Positions 32,347 to 44,469 of a DNA stretch of 64,000 nucleotides are shown here, one piece after another. Within the stretch, counting starts at the first letter, position 1; each line of letters begins with the position of its first letter. Both the position numbers and the translations under genes were made by a program. The notes below the pieces were generated by a model. It did not search any database. It had not been told where the DNA came from and worked only from the letters and a program-made list of their open reading frames with translations. This stretch comes from Primula veris (Eukaryota; Streptophyta; Magnoliopsida; Ericales; Primulaceae): NCBI GenBank assembly GCA_963682055.1, contig OY821741.1, positions 25,552,711 through 25,616,710 of the forward strand, read 5' to 3'.

Positions 32347-34012
32347 ATGTCTACGTACAGAGACTCTAAATCCATAACTAGGCCTCCGTTCTTTGACAGA
32401 ATGAACTATCCTTATTGGAGAGTTGTTATGAAAAAATTTCTATACGGTTATGAGATAGACCAATGGATTAACATTAGCAAATGCTATAAAATGCCTAGGA
32501 GAAACGGTTTAGATAAACTCGTAGGAGAACTTGATACAGATGAACGCAATGCTTTATCTCTTAATTATAGAGCTATGACTTCCATAACTTGTGCGCTCTC
32601 GCCTAGTGAGTATGATAAGATTTCCGGTTATGATACCGCTAAGAAAATGTGGGATAAGCTAGCTATTATCCACGAGGGAACTAGTCAAGTTAAGGACTCT
32701 AAAATTAGCATGCTTATTCATGATTACGAACTTTTTTAAAGTTGATGATGACGAGTCTATTGCTTCTATGTACACTCGTTTTACTAAAATTACTAACGAT
32801 CTTAAGACTTAAAAAAGTGTATTCTAGAAAGGAGATGGTGACAAAGATCCTAAGGATCCTTCCGAGAAAGTGGGAATCAAAAGTGACGGCTATACAAGAA
32901 GCCAAAGATATGAACACACTCTCTCTCAACAATCTCATAGGATCCTTAAGCACCCACGAATTAGACATCATGACTCGAAAAAGAAGAAAGGCATCGCTTT
33001 CAAAAGTACAACAAATGATGATAGAGATAATGAATCTTCTAGTGAGGATGATGAAATGGCAATCTTCGCCAAATGCTACAACAAGTTTCTAAGTTGGAAA
33101 AAGAAGAGCAGAGAACGATTTCGGAAAAAGGAATATAAGGGAGAGCAATCCGACAAATCGAATAAGAAGGAAGAAATTATTTTCTATAAGTGTCACAAAC
33201 CCGAACACATGCAAAATGAATGTCCCTTAAAGAAAAAGGACAAGTTCGAAAAAAAGAAGGAATACAAGAAGGCATTCATAGCCGCATGGAGGAGCGATGA
33301 TGATAGCTCCGATAGCGATAAGGAAGAAGTCGTAAACCTTTGTCTCATGGCTAGAGACAATGAAACCGATGATGTAAGCTTCCACTCCTCTAACTCTTCT
33401 CTTTCTAGTAATGATTGTTTTGACATAAATGACATGTTAGCTTCTTTAGAAAAAGCTAGAGGTAAAAACAAATTGTTTAGAAAAATGTTAATTACTTTAC
33501 AAGACGAACTTGAAAACTTAGCTTTAAAAAATGACTCACTCACCTCTAAAAATGCCGAACTTACGATGGAAAATGATATAAATGACCTTAGTTCATATAA
33601 ACTTAAGGCGGATAGCGCCGAACTTACTCTTGCTAAGTTCGTTAAAGGAAGTAAAATGTTAAGTACTATATTAGCTTCTCAACAAGGCGCTTATGATAAA
33701 ACTAGTATAGGCTACAACCCACTTCTAACGGCAAAATATAAAAATCTATTCACCAAACCAACAACTAAAAATGAAAATAGACAACCAAGTTACTCTCGTA
33801 AAAATAACTTGCATAAAAATGACTTAGTTTATAATCGTTTTGTTAAACCAAATGTGCATGTTAAATGTCTTACTTGCAACCGTTGTGATCACATTGAAGA
33901 TTATGTCTATTTCCCTTATAGATATAAATTGAATAGAAATGACTTGGTTTGGGTTTCAAAGAGTCGAGACACTAACCATCAAGGACCCAAAAGTGAATTA
34001 GGCTACAAATGA
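32347..34012 (+). pseudogene. SIRE-type gag, broken
   Basis: Starts at ATG 32347 (MSTYRDSKSITRPPFF) and encodes the gag core with WRVVMKKFLYGYEIDQW and YDTAKKMWDKLAIIHEG up to a TAA at 32737-32739. The core continues in other frames (ILPRKWESKVTAIQEAKD near 32855-32910) and then in a long open stretch (32870-34012) with a CCHC-like knuckle (CHKPEHMQNEC), an acidic stretch and a leucine-rich coiled-coil-like segment. A second C-x2-C motif (CLTCNRCDH) lies near 33870. The size and the long C-terminal gag extension fit the SIRE lineage. At least two lesions disable it. Confidence 0.82.
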
Positions 34013-34034
34013 TCGTTTTGTTTTGTAGGCATGC

Positions 34035-35498
34035 TTGAGGTCAAAAATTAACGAGGACAAGTGGTTCTTGGATAGTGGATGCTCAAGGCATATGACAGGA
34101 GACAAAACGAAATTTACTACTCTTGCACCTAAAGACGGAGGCTTTCTGACCTTCGGGGATAATAGTAAGGGTAAAATCATCGGTATTGATAGTATTTCTA
34201 AACTACCAAATATTATTATTGATAATGTATTGCTTGTTGATGGTCTTAAACATAACTTGCTTAGTATTAGTCAACTTTGCGACTTGGGTCACAAAGTTAT
34301 TTTTGAAAAATCGCATTGCATCTTTCATTGTATTTCGGATAATAAAACTATTCTCATTGGTCAAAGACAAAATAATGTCTATATGATTGATTTGAGTAGT
34401 TTGATGGATAATGAAGTCAAGTGTCTTATTACTATCAACGACAATGGTTGGTTGTGGCATAGAAGACTTGGTCATTATAGTCTTGATTTACTTGCTAAAC
34501 TTTCTAGAAAAGATTTGGTAATAGGTTTACCAAAAGTTCCTTATAAAAAGGACAAAATTTGTCATGTTTGCCAATTAGGAAAACAAATGAAGATTTTTTT
34601 TAACTCTAAAAATATTACTTCTACTACTCGTTGTTTGGAGCTTATTCATATGGATTTAGTTGGTCCTTCCCGGACACTTAGTCTTGGAGGACGTGCATAT
34701 GCATTCATCATGGTTGACGATTATAGTCCTTTTACATGAGTTTTTTTTCTATCCCATAAGCATGAAGCTTTTAGAGAATTTTCTATACTTTGTAAAAATC
34801 TCCAAACACGAAAGGGTTACATGATCAAAAGTATTCGAACCGATCATGGTAGGGAATTTGAGAACACAACATTTCAAACTTATTGTGATGATAATGGTAT
34901 TGATCATTTTTTTTTTGCCCCTCATACACCTCAACAAAATGGGGTAGTAGAGAGGAAGAATAGAACCCTAGATGAAATGGCACGGACCATACTTTACGAA
35001 AATAATTTGCCAAAGTATTTTTAGGCCAAAGCCGTAAATTCCGCTTGTTATATTTTAAATAGAGCTTTGATAAGGCCCATATTGAAAAAGACACCTTATG
35101 AATTATGGAATGAGAGAAAGCCCAATATTGCTCATTTACGTGCATTTGGTTGTAAATGTTATGTACATAATAATGGCAATGATAATTTGGGAAAATTCGA
35201 TGCTAAGTCCGATGAAGAAATTTTCCTTGGATATGCAATATCGAGTAAAGCATATAGAGTCTTCAATAAGAGAACTCTATTGGTGGAAGAATCGGTAAAT
35301 GTTTCTTTTGATGAAACTTTACCTAATCTTGATAAACCTCTAATTGTTGATGATATTTTTCATGTTGCATCCTCTCCTAATCTTGACATGCCTAGGATAG
35401 AAGTTGAGCCTAGTGTCAAGGAAGTGACAATAGAACGACTTCAAGAGGACTTAGAAACTAGTGTGCAAATTCATGAGGATTTACCTCAAGAATGGTGA
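34035..35498 (+). pseudogene. SIRE-type protease and integrase, broken
   Basis: Protease KWFLDSGCSRHMTGD (DSG) and the pre-integrase region with HNLLSISQLCDLG, WLWHRRLGH and CHVCQLGKQ, then the integrase core with LIHMDLVGPS and IRTDHGREFEN (the Asp positions) and VVERKNRTL (Glu). Stops occur at 34737-34739 (TGA) and 35022-35024 (TAG), both where Trp is expected, and 35496-35498 (TGA). The domain order and motif spelling match the remnant at 1.6-3.2 kb. Confidence 0.85.
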
Positions 35499-35549
35499 TT
35501 TACAAACCACCATCCGCAAGAATTAATTATTGGAGATCCGGGTGAGAAA

Positions 35550-37124
35550 GTGCATACACGTTCTTCTTTGAGAAATTTAGTTAATTATTTTGCATTCTTG
35601 TCTCAATTAGAGCCCAAGAACATTCATGAAGCAGAACTATATGAGAGTTGGGTTTTAGCTATGCATGATGAATTAAATCAATTCGAGCGTAGCAATGTAT
35701 GGACTTTAGTTCCTAGACCACGTGATAAATATATTATAGGTACAAAATCGGTGTTTCGTAATAAGATGGATGAATCCGGGGTAGTTATTATAAATAAGGC
35801 GTGGCTCAAGGGTATAACCAAGAAGAAGGCATCGATTTCGATGAAACTTACACACCCGTAGCTAGACTAGAAGCCATTAGGATGTTGCTTGCTTATGCTT
35901 CTTTTAAATGCTTTAAATTGTTTCAAATGGATGTTAAAAGTGAATTTTTAAATGGTTTTATAAATGAGGAAGTTTATGTAAAACAACCACCCGGTTTTGA
36001 AAATCATGATTTTCCCGATCATGTTTACAAACTTTAAAAAGCACTTTATGGTTTAAAACAAGCACCCCGGGCTTGGTATGAGAGACTTAGTAAGTTTTTG
36101 ATTGAAAAAAGTTTTTCTAGTGATACTTTGGATACTACTCTTTTTATTAAAAAAGATGGAAAAGATATGCTTTTAATTCAAATTTATGTTGATGATATCA
36201 TCTTTGGTGCTACTAATTCTTGCATGTGCGAGGAGTTTTCTAAATGTATGCAAGGTGAATTCGAGATGAGCATGATGGGTGAACTCACATACTTTCTCGG
36301 ACTTCAAATCAAACAAACAAATGATGGCATATTTGTGAATCAAGCGAAATACACAAGCGACATGCTCAAGCGCTTCAACATGAGCGATGCGAAGCCACTA
36401 GGAACTCCAATGAGTCCGTTAACAAAGCTAGACAAAGATGAATCCGGCATTTGTGTAAATCAAAAATTATATAGAAGTATGATTGGATCCCTCTTATATT
36501 TAACCGCAAGTAGACACGATATCATGTTTAGTGTTTATTTGTGTGCTAGATATCAATCTTGTCCTAAAGAATTGCATGTTGTTGCCGTTAAACGTATTTT
36601 TAGATATCTTGTAGGTGCTTGTAATCTAGGATTATTTTACCCTCATGATACTTCATTTGATTTGCTAGGCTATTCCGACACCGACTTTGCCGGTTGTCGT
36701 TTGGATAGAAAGAGTACTAGTGGCACTTGCCAATTTTTAGGAAATGCATTAGCTTCTTGGCATAGCAAGAAACAAAACTCGGTTGCACTTTCTACGACGG
36801 AGGCAGAATATGTCGCCGCGGATAGTTGTTGTGCGTAAATTCTTTGGATGCGTCAACAATTGAATGATTTTGATTTATCGTATGATAAAGTGCCTATTTT
36901 GTGTGATAATACTAGTGCTATTAATCTTTCTAAAAATCATATCTAACACTCGTACAAAACATATTAATTTACGCCATCATTTTTTGCGAGATCATGTTCA
37001 AAAATGTAATATTTTATTAGAATATATTAACAGCGATAGGCAATTAGTTGATATTTTTACAAAACCCCTTAATGAAGAACAATTTTGTTATATTCGTAGA
37101 GAGCTCATAATGTTTGATATATAA
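35550..37124 (+). pseudogene. SIRE-type reverse transcriptase and RNase H, broken
   Basis: RT pieces: WVLAMHDELNQFERSNVWTL, then after a frameshift FQMDVKSEFLNGFINEEVYV, then QIYVDDIIFGAT (YVDD near 36187), LTYFLGLQIKQ and IGSLLYLTASRHDI. RNase H has GYSDTDFAGC and STTEAEYVA. The lesions are a frameshift near 35830, TAA at 36035-36037, TAA at 36836-36838 (Gln expected), and a stop plus frameshift near 36945. The catalytic Asp pair of the RT is intact in its piece. Confidence 0.87.
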
Positions 37125-37611
37125 TACAGATAGTTATTATGTGGTTTGTTAATTTTATTATGTATTTTTATTTATTTGTCATTCCTAGAATTTCCCACCT
37201 TTAAAACTTGAAAAAAAAAAATCTGCAGAAAAACCCATTAGTGGATTTAACACCAGCCACCGGTGGCTTTTTTTTGTGTGGACTTCTAACCCATTGGTGG
37301 GTATTCGTCCAACCACCGGTGGGTCTGTCTTTTTCAGAATTTTTTTTCCTTTCTTGTTCTCTTGAGAACAAATACACATATATATATCAAACCCATTTCT
37401 CACTCTCTCCGATTCTCTCTCCTCTCAAACTCTAAAATTGTTAAATTTCACTCAAATTCAACCTTTTTTTCCTTACAAATCTACTCTTATTTCATCCTAT
37501 AACAACTATCTAACATCGTTTTAGATCCAAATCCACTATATAATCCCAAATCAGCACACCCACTTTAAACCCTAATTTTTTTTTTAAACCCAATTTTCTT
37601 TAGAATTTCAA
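37125..37611 (+). promoter_or_regulatory. Intergenic leader between pol and the envelope-like ORF, with palindromes
   Basis: About 490 bp without coding sequence. Four CCA(C/T)-x-x-(G/A)TGG palindromes (between about 37229 and 37325, such as CCACCGGTGG) recall those of the LTR U3 part. A CT-rich leader with CTCTCTCC and CAAACTC precedes the ORF start. Whether it drives or splices an envelope-like transcript is an inference. Confidence 0.45.
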
Positions 37612-39000
37612 ATGGGGAGAACAAAGGGACAAGGATCTTCGAAACACATAGCCAATAATCCTCTAACGAAAAAAATTCGAAAGTCAAGGAAGGAAGTCGA
37701 CACCGACTTTAATCCCAATTTACAACCGGTCATTGTTGAACCGCCTATATCTTGTCGACGTGGTCGTGCCACCTCTTCTTCCACCCCTCTTCTACTTCCT
37801 CCTCCTACTAATGTAAGTTATTCGCCACCTTTGAAACCTCATGATATTCTAGATATTACTAAAAATTGTGGTCTACTTCATCATCATTTGGTTGATTGGA
37901 CGCTCTTTGTTGATCAATTTCCGTTTGTTGTTGAAAAATGGACTTTTCAAGGTTGGAAACCTTTGCTTGATTTGAAAGATCCGATCTATGTTGATTATGT
38001 CCGAGAATTCTATTCACATCTTATATTTAGTTTTGACAAAAATACAGGTGGTTATATGGTTGAGACGGTCATTCGGGGAGAAACTTTAAAATTTCCATCT
38101 ATGCTTTTTTATACCATACTTAACATTCCTTTGGGTGGTATCTCTTTCTCTTCATTTAGCTATACGGGCGATCTTGTTGTTGAAGACGAACAAGCTATGG
38201 CTAGGTCTATCTATGAAAATTCCACTAGCTTATCTAGTTATCCTTCGGCTAATTCTCTTAAATTTGAACGAAAATTACTTCAATCTATTTTTATAAGGTG
38301 TATTAGACCCATTGCTTCAAGTTTTACTCCTACGAGCAAATCACTCGCTTTTTATACTTATTGTGTCCACTCGAAAATAAAACTCGATCTTTGTCACATA
38401 ATCCGTACTAAAATGGCTCATGCTAAGAAAACAAAAACGGATTATTTTCCATACAGAGCTTTGATAACAAAAATCCTTTTACATCTAAAAGTTCGTATTC
38501 CCAAGACTAGTTCTACTTTGATGCCTTTAGATCTTGAAATCATTGGTGAGAAAAATTTATCTAAAATGGGTATTATTGTCTTAGATGACAAATCCGTCTT
38601 GTGGGACAACTGTTTGGTACTCGGACCAAATTTCACCCCATTAGAACCCATTGAAAATCAATCATCTTCTTCGGCTTCTCATACTCAAACCAAAACTCTC
38701 TCTCATTCTCCCACAGTCTCTAGAAATAGTTCTCATCCTCGTTCGGAATCTTCTCCCTCTCATTCTTTGAAAAAATACATGAGTGGTTTGTTTTTCATTC
38801 TTACCCGAGTTACCAAAAGGGTTCGGAAAAATGCTCGTGAAGATAGGATAACGAAGCGTGTTCAACATGGAGAAACATATGAGATTGCTCAATCAGAAAC
38901 GGACTCCTTAGATCAAGATAGTGACGAAGATAGGAAAGTTATCAAAGAGCTTTTTGGAAAGGGTCCGGATGACGACGATGCTCATACCTCCGCTCACTAG
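37612..39000 (+). CDS. SIRE-type envelope-like ORF, intact (462 aa)
   Basis: An uninterrupted ORF lies between pol and the 3' LTR, the position of the envelope-like gene in SIRE copia elements. It starts MGRTKGQGSSKHIANN with a basic N-terminus and no obvious signal peptide. A proline-rich stretch follows, then a conserved central region (about residues 90-330) with VREFYSHLIFSFD, then VIRGETLKFPSMLFYTILNI, the pattern of the plant transposon protein domain seen in these ORFs. The C-terminal third has a serine-rich linker (about 350-390), a short hydrophobic patch (YMSGLFFILTRV), a basic cluster and an acidic end. Its function is unproven in this family; the name rests on position. It stays open although every gag-pol segment upstream is broken. 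Confidence 0.8.
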   Translation: MGRTKGQGSSKHIANNPLTKKIRKSRKEVDTDFNPNLQPVIVEPPISCRRGRATSSSTPLLLPPPTNVSYSPPLKPHDILDITKNCGLLHHHLVDWTLFVDQFPFVVEKWTFQGWKPLLDLKDPIYVDYVREFYSHLIFSFDKNTGGYMVETVIRGETLKFPSMLFYTILNIPLGGISFSSFSYTGDLVVEDEQAMARSIYENSTSLSSYPSANSLKFERKLLQSIFIRCIRPIASSFTPTSKSLAFYTYCVHSKIKLDLCHIIRTKMAHAKKTKTDYFPYRALITKILLHLKVRIPKTSSTLMPLDLEIIGEKNLSKMGIIVLDDKSVLWDNCLVLGPNFTPLEPIENQSSSSASHTQTKTLSHSPTVSRNSSHPRSESSPSHSLKKYMSGLFFILTRVTKRVRKNAREDRITKRVQHGETYEIAQSETDSLDQDSDEDRKVIKELFGKGPDDDDAHTSAH

Positions 39001-39464
39001 TAGTGGCCTACTTGTTTTTTATGTTGACAAAGGGGGAGATTTAACCTTATTTTGTTATTAGTTTATAATATCTCTCGTTTAAAACTTTTAGCTCTTTTGT
39101 TAGAATTTGGTTGTGTTTGCCTTTTGGGTTGTAATATTTTAGCAAACTTTTAGCTCTTTCGTTTATGACGATTATGAGAAGGTTTTTCTTGCATCATTGT
39201 GTTATTCTTACTTGAAATTCTCGTTGCCTATTTGAAACATGTTGCTATTGAGTTCTACATTGTATCTTTGCTTTGTTATGTTTTTTTTGGAACGATGGAT
39301 TTTTAAGCGAAATGATGCTCGATTTTTTACTCGCACTTATGGTTTTTATCTTGTATGTGCGATGTGTATCTCTCTATTATATTTTATCATGTATATTCGT
39401 TTATTATTGAAAGAGCTTATTTAGAATTAATTCAAGTTTTGTCAATCATCAAAAAGGGAGAGAT
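39001..39464 (+). other. SIRE 3' internal region and polypurine tract
   Basis: T-rich non-coding stretch containing ACAAAGGGGGAGATT (about 39028), which looks like a second, internal polypurine tract, and AAAAAGGGAGAGAT (39451-39464) directly before the LTR. Confidence 0.55.
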
Positions 39465-40589
39465 TGTTGAACCGTGTTTTGTAAAATCTCATTTTAATGA
39501 TAAACAAAGTGAATTAACACTAAATATGCTCATTAAGTGATTCTAATATATTTTTAAATGTTGTTGTTTGAAAGAAATTTATCACTTGTCAAAATTTATT
39601 TTCGAAAACAAAATCAACCAAGTGTAAACACCCACTTGTGGGTCTTACAGAACCCACCAGTGGGTCAAGTGGACAGAACAAGAAAAATTTTCTCAGATGC
39701 TACCCACCAGTGGGTATACAGAACCCACCAGTGGGTAAATGTTCCAGAACCAGCAAATATTTCACCCACCAATAGGTCAGAAGATACCCACCGGTGAGTC
39801 AAAGTGCAGATAAAAAAAAACAGCTTTTTAGCTTTTTTAAAAAGTTATTTTAAGCAATGGGTAAAGCTCTTAACCACTCCAAACGGTCATGAGAGATCCA
39901 ATAGACCTTTTTGGTCTAACAAAACCCCCAAATACCTCTCAGTCATACACCCAATCTTAATAGCAATTGAATCCAAGATTAAAGCAAGAAAAGCTTTATA
40001 CTACATATTTCTCATTTGTATTCATATAAATTCTTGAGTGTAGTATTATTATAATCATATAAACACAAAGATTTTATTTGTTAGTGAGCGATACTCTCTT
40101 GATTCAAATTGTAGAGTGAATTATAAACTCATTTGTGAGCGAGTGATCGGGTAGAGGCTTTGTAAGCAAGTGTAGCTTAAAAGTTCTAGGTCTTTTCATT
40201 CGGGATACTCATAGAGTGAGGGGGAGCTTAATCGGTCGATTAGTTCGTTAGGTTGTAATCTTGGGAAGAAGATTATAGTGAAATACTCGGTAGCGTGAAT
40301 ACCGAGGAGAGAACTAGGCGGGTTTGCCGAACCTCTATATATTATTATTATTGCTCTTTAATTTCTTCCCTTACTCTTCCCTTACTCTTTAATTTCCGCA
40401 ATTATATTATTGCTTAATTGGTTGCTTGCGTAGCTTAAGTTAGCATAGTATTTGACGTTGCTTTTATTTAAGTTTATAATCTCGGTTTTGGGTTGATATT
40501 TGCTCAATATTTTATTCCGCGAAAATCGTACGTAAATCTTATTCACACCCCCCCCCCCCCCCTAAGGTTTAGCCACTTACGGGCCAACA
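39465..40589 (+). repeat. 3' LTR of the SIRE-type element (1125 bp)
   Basis: Collinear with 31157-32288, with scattered substitutions. The six palindromes lie between about 39628 and 39802. The C-run (about 40547-40562) is short. It ends GGCCAACA and is followed by the target duplication AAAAG. Confidence 0.92.
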
Positions 40590-40594
40590 AAAAG

Positions 40595-43201
40595 TCATTG
40601 TTGCTTAGGTTGATGAAAAATTTTATGTTTTTAAACCGAAAGGTTATAAGAAAAGAAAAAAATTCTCATGAACTGGTAGTAAGTCATTTAAAGTAATAAT
40701 GTATTATACATTTAACTTAAAATTAAGCTATAAGTTATATCTTTTTCACTTGTTGCTGTAAAATGTTTCGTGATTGTATCTACAGTAAGTTATACTGTAG
40801 ATATTGAAATTACTAATTATGCTTGCAATTTATTCCAAGGGTTTCCACAAATCAGACATCTTAGTGATGGTGAAATTTAATAATTTTGGGAGATGGCACA
40901 AGGTGCCAAAAGTTGTAGTAGAAAGATATTAGAATTTGATTAGTAGTAATCATATATTGATAATAGACATTCTAATTTACGCTTTACATTAGAAAGAACT
41001 TTAGTTCGGTTTCTAAGATAATGGATGAAGACATTTTGTTTATTTTAATGACTCTCCGGTTATAAGGGAAAATAAATAATTTATCATATATGATAAATAA
41101 GTGAATGATCTTTATATTATTAGTAAATTCTAATTCTACATAGCAATTAAATTTGAATAATATTATTAACATACTATGTTAGATAAAGTAACTTTCAAGA
41201 ATTGAACTATACGTAACTTTGACATATACACCTAGTTTATTTTAATCTAAAAAGGATTTCAAGACTGGTTTAAAATGGTCCATTTGGAGCATTCAAAGTG
41301 GAGGCATTACCAGTTTTTTGAATCATGTTTAGATGGTAAAATGACCAAGTGGTCTTTCACGACCAAATGTTATATGAGCTAGAGAAGTATAAGGATTAGT
41401 TCATTATGATTCTTGTAATACTAGGAGACCATGATACATGCATTTTTGAATAGACGGTCACATTAATTTGTGATTATTCAAAGTAAATATACATTCATTT
41501 GATGCATCATACGTTTAGGTGTTTTGAAGTATTCAATGCATTTAAGACGAAGACTGATAAGCATCTTGGAAATCTATATCAACACTTCGATATAATCGAG
41601 GTGGAGAATAACTCTTTGGATAGCTAGTGGACTACTTATCAGATGTAGGGATTATGTCCCATTTGACTACGCTTAGTATATAATCATCTAACGGTGTAGC
41701 AAAATGAAGGTAAAAGACTCTTATAGGAATGGTTATGTTGATAATGGATTATTCAGTTAATTTTATTCATTTTTGGCTACGTAGTAGAAACATAGAGTAC
41801 ATCTTCCACTCGGTTTCATCTTAGCTAATACCGAGTACTTCCATAGAACTTTATATTTGGCGCAAGCCTAGTATTGAGAATTTCTGGTATGTGGGAGTCC
41901 AACACACGTATTGAAGGGAAAAGAAAAAGAAGTTTGAATCAAGTATTGATGTTTGTTTCTTGTAGGTTATCCAAAAGAAACGAAAAATGGTTTCGTATTG
42001 TCCTAAGAATCGGAAGTCATTGTTTGCACACATGACTGGTTCTTGGGAAAGGATAAGATGTTACCACGGATCCAAAATAAAGTTAGCTTAATAGTAGTTA
42101 AGAGAAGGTAGAGTGACATTCTATATTATATACCTATAGTTCAAAATGAAACGTCACATGATGGACTCACATATACGTTTTCTTAGTGGGAGAAATCGAA
42201 TGATTCATGCAGAGGATGTTGGTGTATAACACCAGTTCAAAAGTTTCTAATGCTTAGTACTTATCATGGAGGTTCATCGTAGTGGGAGGGTTTTGAAACG
42301 ACCCAGATGTTTCTTAAACTTAGGATAATCTTACAAAATGATCCTTGATAAGTTGGAAACTTAACCACTAGATACAATGAATCTTAATGAGATATAAATG
42401 CGGATCATTGGCAAATGGCTAGAATTTTGGTCAAGGCAGTTTTTCTTAATGGAAGCCTTGTGGAGTACTTTTATGGTACAACTAGATGTTATTCAAGCAA
42501 AGGTCAATAACACATGTTGGGTAAGCTTAACAAGTCTCTAGACTTAAGCAATCATCTAGGTACTAGTTTATCCGTTTTTGATCAGGCTACAAAGTCTTAT
42601 AATTTTGATCAATGGTCGGATAAGTAGTATGAGTATAAGAAGCGTGATGGAAATGTTTTGATGCGTATATTACATTAGTCATCAAATTTGATTTGATGTG
42701 AGATTGTTATTTATAGTAAATGTATGGTTATAGTCACATCAATTGATCTTTGGCTTCTCACAAATCATACTATAACGGTTCTAATTCTAGCCTAATTTAG
42801 CATATTAATTTCTAAGAAAGGATTACTCCTTCCGGATTTGGAATGTTGTACAGACGGTTCCATATGCGTTACCAATTTTGGAAGTTTCATGTATGTTATG
42901 TTATTCATTAGATATTATATATATTTTGTCTTGTGTATGCTAAAATATAATAAAGTATCTTAAATGATTAAGGATTAAATGTAGTTTTACCAAGAAGTTA
43001 GTATTTAATCATTTTGATTAGTAGACTTAGATTTTTAGTCGAGCAGTAATTTTAGAAAATCAACACAAATTTAAGTGAACATGATTACATCTTAACTTTC
43101 CAGTAGACCCTTTATTAAAACTTTTTCGGTAAGGTCTTAGTTGAATAGAGGGGGTGAGAGTTTAATGTAGGAAATCATGGCTTTAAGTATAAGTGGGAGA
43201 T
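40595..43201 (+). pseudogene. Degenerate copia pol, 3' internal part of the old copia
   Basis: No long ORF, but frame-shifted fragments of copia reverse transcriptase can be read between about 42395 and 42730: a VKAVFLNGSLVE-like piece (from the [11 protein letters not shown] region), a LNKSLDLSN piece, a FDQATKSYNFDQWSD piece and a KKRDGNVL piece. Many stops separate them. The region ends in the polypurine tract AAGTGGGAGAT (43191-43201). Decay is much stronger than in the nested SIRE element, consistent with greater age. Confidence 0.65.
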
Positions 43202-44469
43202 TGTTAGAATGGTATACTAAAAGAGATGATTTATTGTTGGTTTTAGTATTTATTTATTAACAATGAATGATTTATTTGATAATAGTTTTGGAAATGTTGT
43301 ACATATTATTTATATGTACATGTGTCTTTATTTTGTATAGTAAGTGATTTAGTGTGTAGAGTACGACTTACATACGGAAGATCAAATCACAGGTTCTTAC
43401 AGAATATATTTTATCATTCACAACTTTAGATGGACTGGACAATCATCGGTATAGTTGTAACATGGTGTTTTAGTAGTTCTATCTTGACTATAGAGAACGA
43501 TTGAGTTCCGATTCTTTGGGCTGGTATACTTAGAGTATATTGAAAAGGACAAAGTGATATTATTTTATGGTAGTCACCAAAATAAAATAATTATACGTAA
43601 AAAATTATAATGATTACTTATACTCTTAATCCCTATATTATTTTCGATACACATATTTATAATGTATATTGCTTTAATTTTCAATGAGTGAGATTTGTTA
43701 TGGTCAACAAACCCGTACGTTGGGCAGTAACATTATTTATATGGTGTGTGTCTATAATCGACGGAATTCACGTCCTTTAATAAGGATTGATGATATCCCC
43801 TCGAGAAGGTTATAAGTTTTGTTTTTGTCAAATCTTGCAAGTGTATTTTATATCCAACACAACAAATAAGTTAAGTGGAAAGATCGAGGAAATAATATGC
43901 CGAGTAAAATAATTGTCAGTAATTTATTTACTTGGTAGATATATCTAATCTTAACGTGATGAGAAAATTAAATATTCAGTAATGTGCTCTCAAATAATAT
44001 TTGAGAAGGAACTAAAGTGCAATTATATTCTCCAATGAAAATGAATATAATTTACCAATAGAATATCCTAATATTTGTAAAATATTGATTAGATAATATT
44101 ATATTAATCGTGTTAATAAGATTATATAATATTTATTAATTATGTACTAATCTAAGTAGGATTAGAGTTCTAGTTTAAGTAAAATTCTATTCCTTCTATT
44201 GCACTAGGTCCCTGCTGTAGCCTATATATACTGTTCTTATTCTAAGAAAAAGGGACATGCATATTATAACCAGATTAAATTAGAATTTCCTAGCAATATG
44301 ATAGTCCACCTCTCTAAGAGTAAGACGTATAATAGGAATACAACAGAAGATCAAGTGTGATCTATCTCTGCTCGTGAGTTATTTCTGTATCGCTTTTATA
44401 AAATTCATATACAATATAATCAGGATCCAATGCCAGTTTTCCGCTGCAAAATCAAACGTGTTTTCAACA
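43202..44469 (+). repeat. 3' LTR of the old copia (1268 bp)
   Basis: Matches 27911-28880 except for the retained promoter segment with CTATATATACTG near 44222-44233. Ends TTTTCAACA. It is probably the fuller form of the LTR. Confidence 0.82.

Larger units (their letters stand above)
31152..40594 (+). mobile_element. SIRE/Maximus-type Ty1/copia element with envelope-like ORF
   Basis: Target duplication AAAAG (31152-31156 and 40590-40594). LTRs 31157-32288 and 39465-40589, primer site TGGTATCAGAGCC at 32291 and polypurine tract AAAAAGGGAGAGAT before the 3' LTR. gag-pol is present in copia order but broken in many places. A separate 462-codon ORF follows pol, the arrangement that defines the SIRE/Agrovirus lineage. 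The LTRs differ at several per cent of positions, so it is older than the elements at 19-27 and 48-57 kb. It lies inside the older copia. Confidence 0.92.
27911..44469 (+). mobile_element. Old Ty1/copia element interrupting ATL pseudogene A
   Basis: LTRs at 27911-28880 and 43202-44469 (both TGTTAGAAT ... AACA), primer site TGGTATCAGAG at 28883 and polypurine tract AAGTGGGAGAT before the 3' LTR. The flanking 5 bp are TAGAC (27906-27910) and TACAC (44470-44474), a target duplication with one change, supported by the ATL coding match across the site. The interior holds a degenerate copia pol in its 3' part and is split by the SIRE-type element at 31157-40589. No intact ORF. Confidence 0.85.

Noticed and set aside
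32870..34012. Stand-alone 380-codon gene
   Set aside because: It contains the gag zinc knuckle and sits in frame order between the gag core and the protease; it is a piece of the SIRE gag, not a separate gene.
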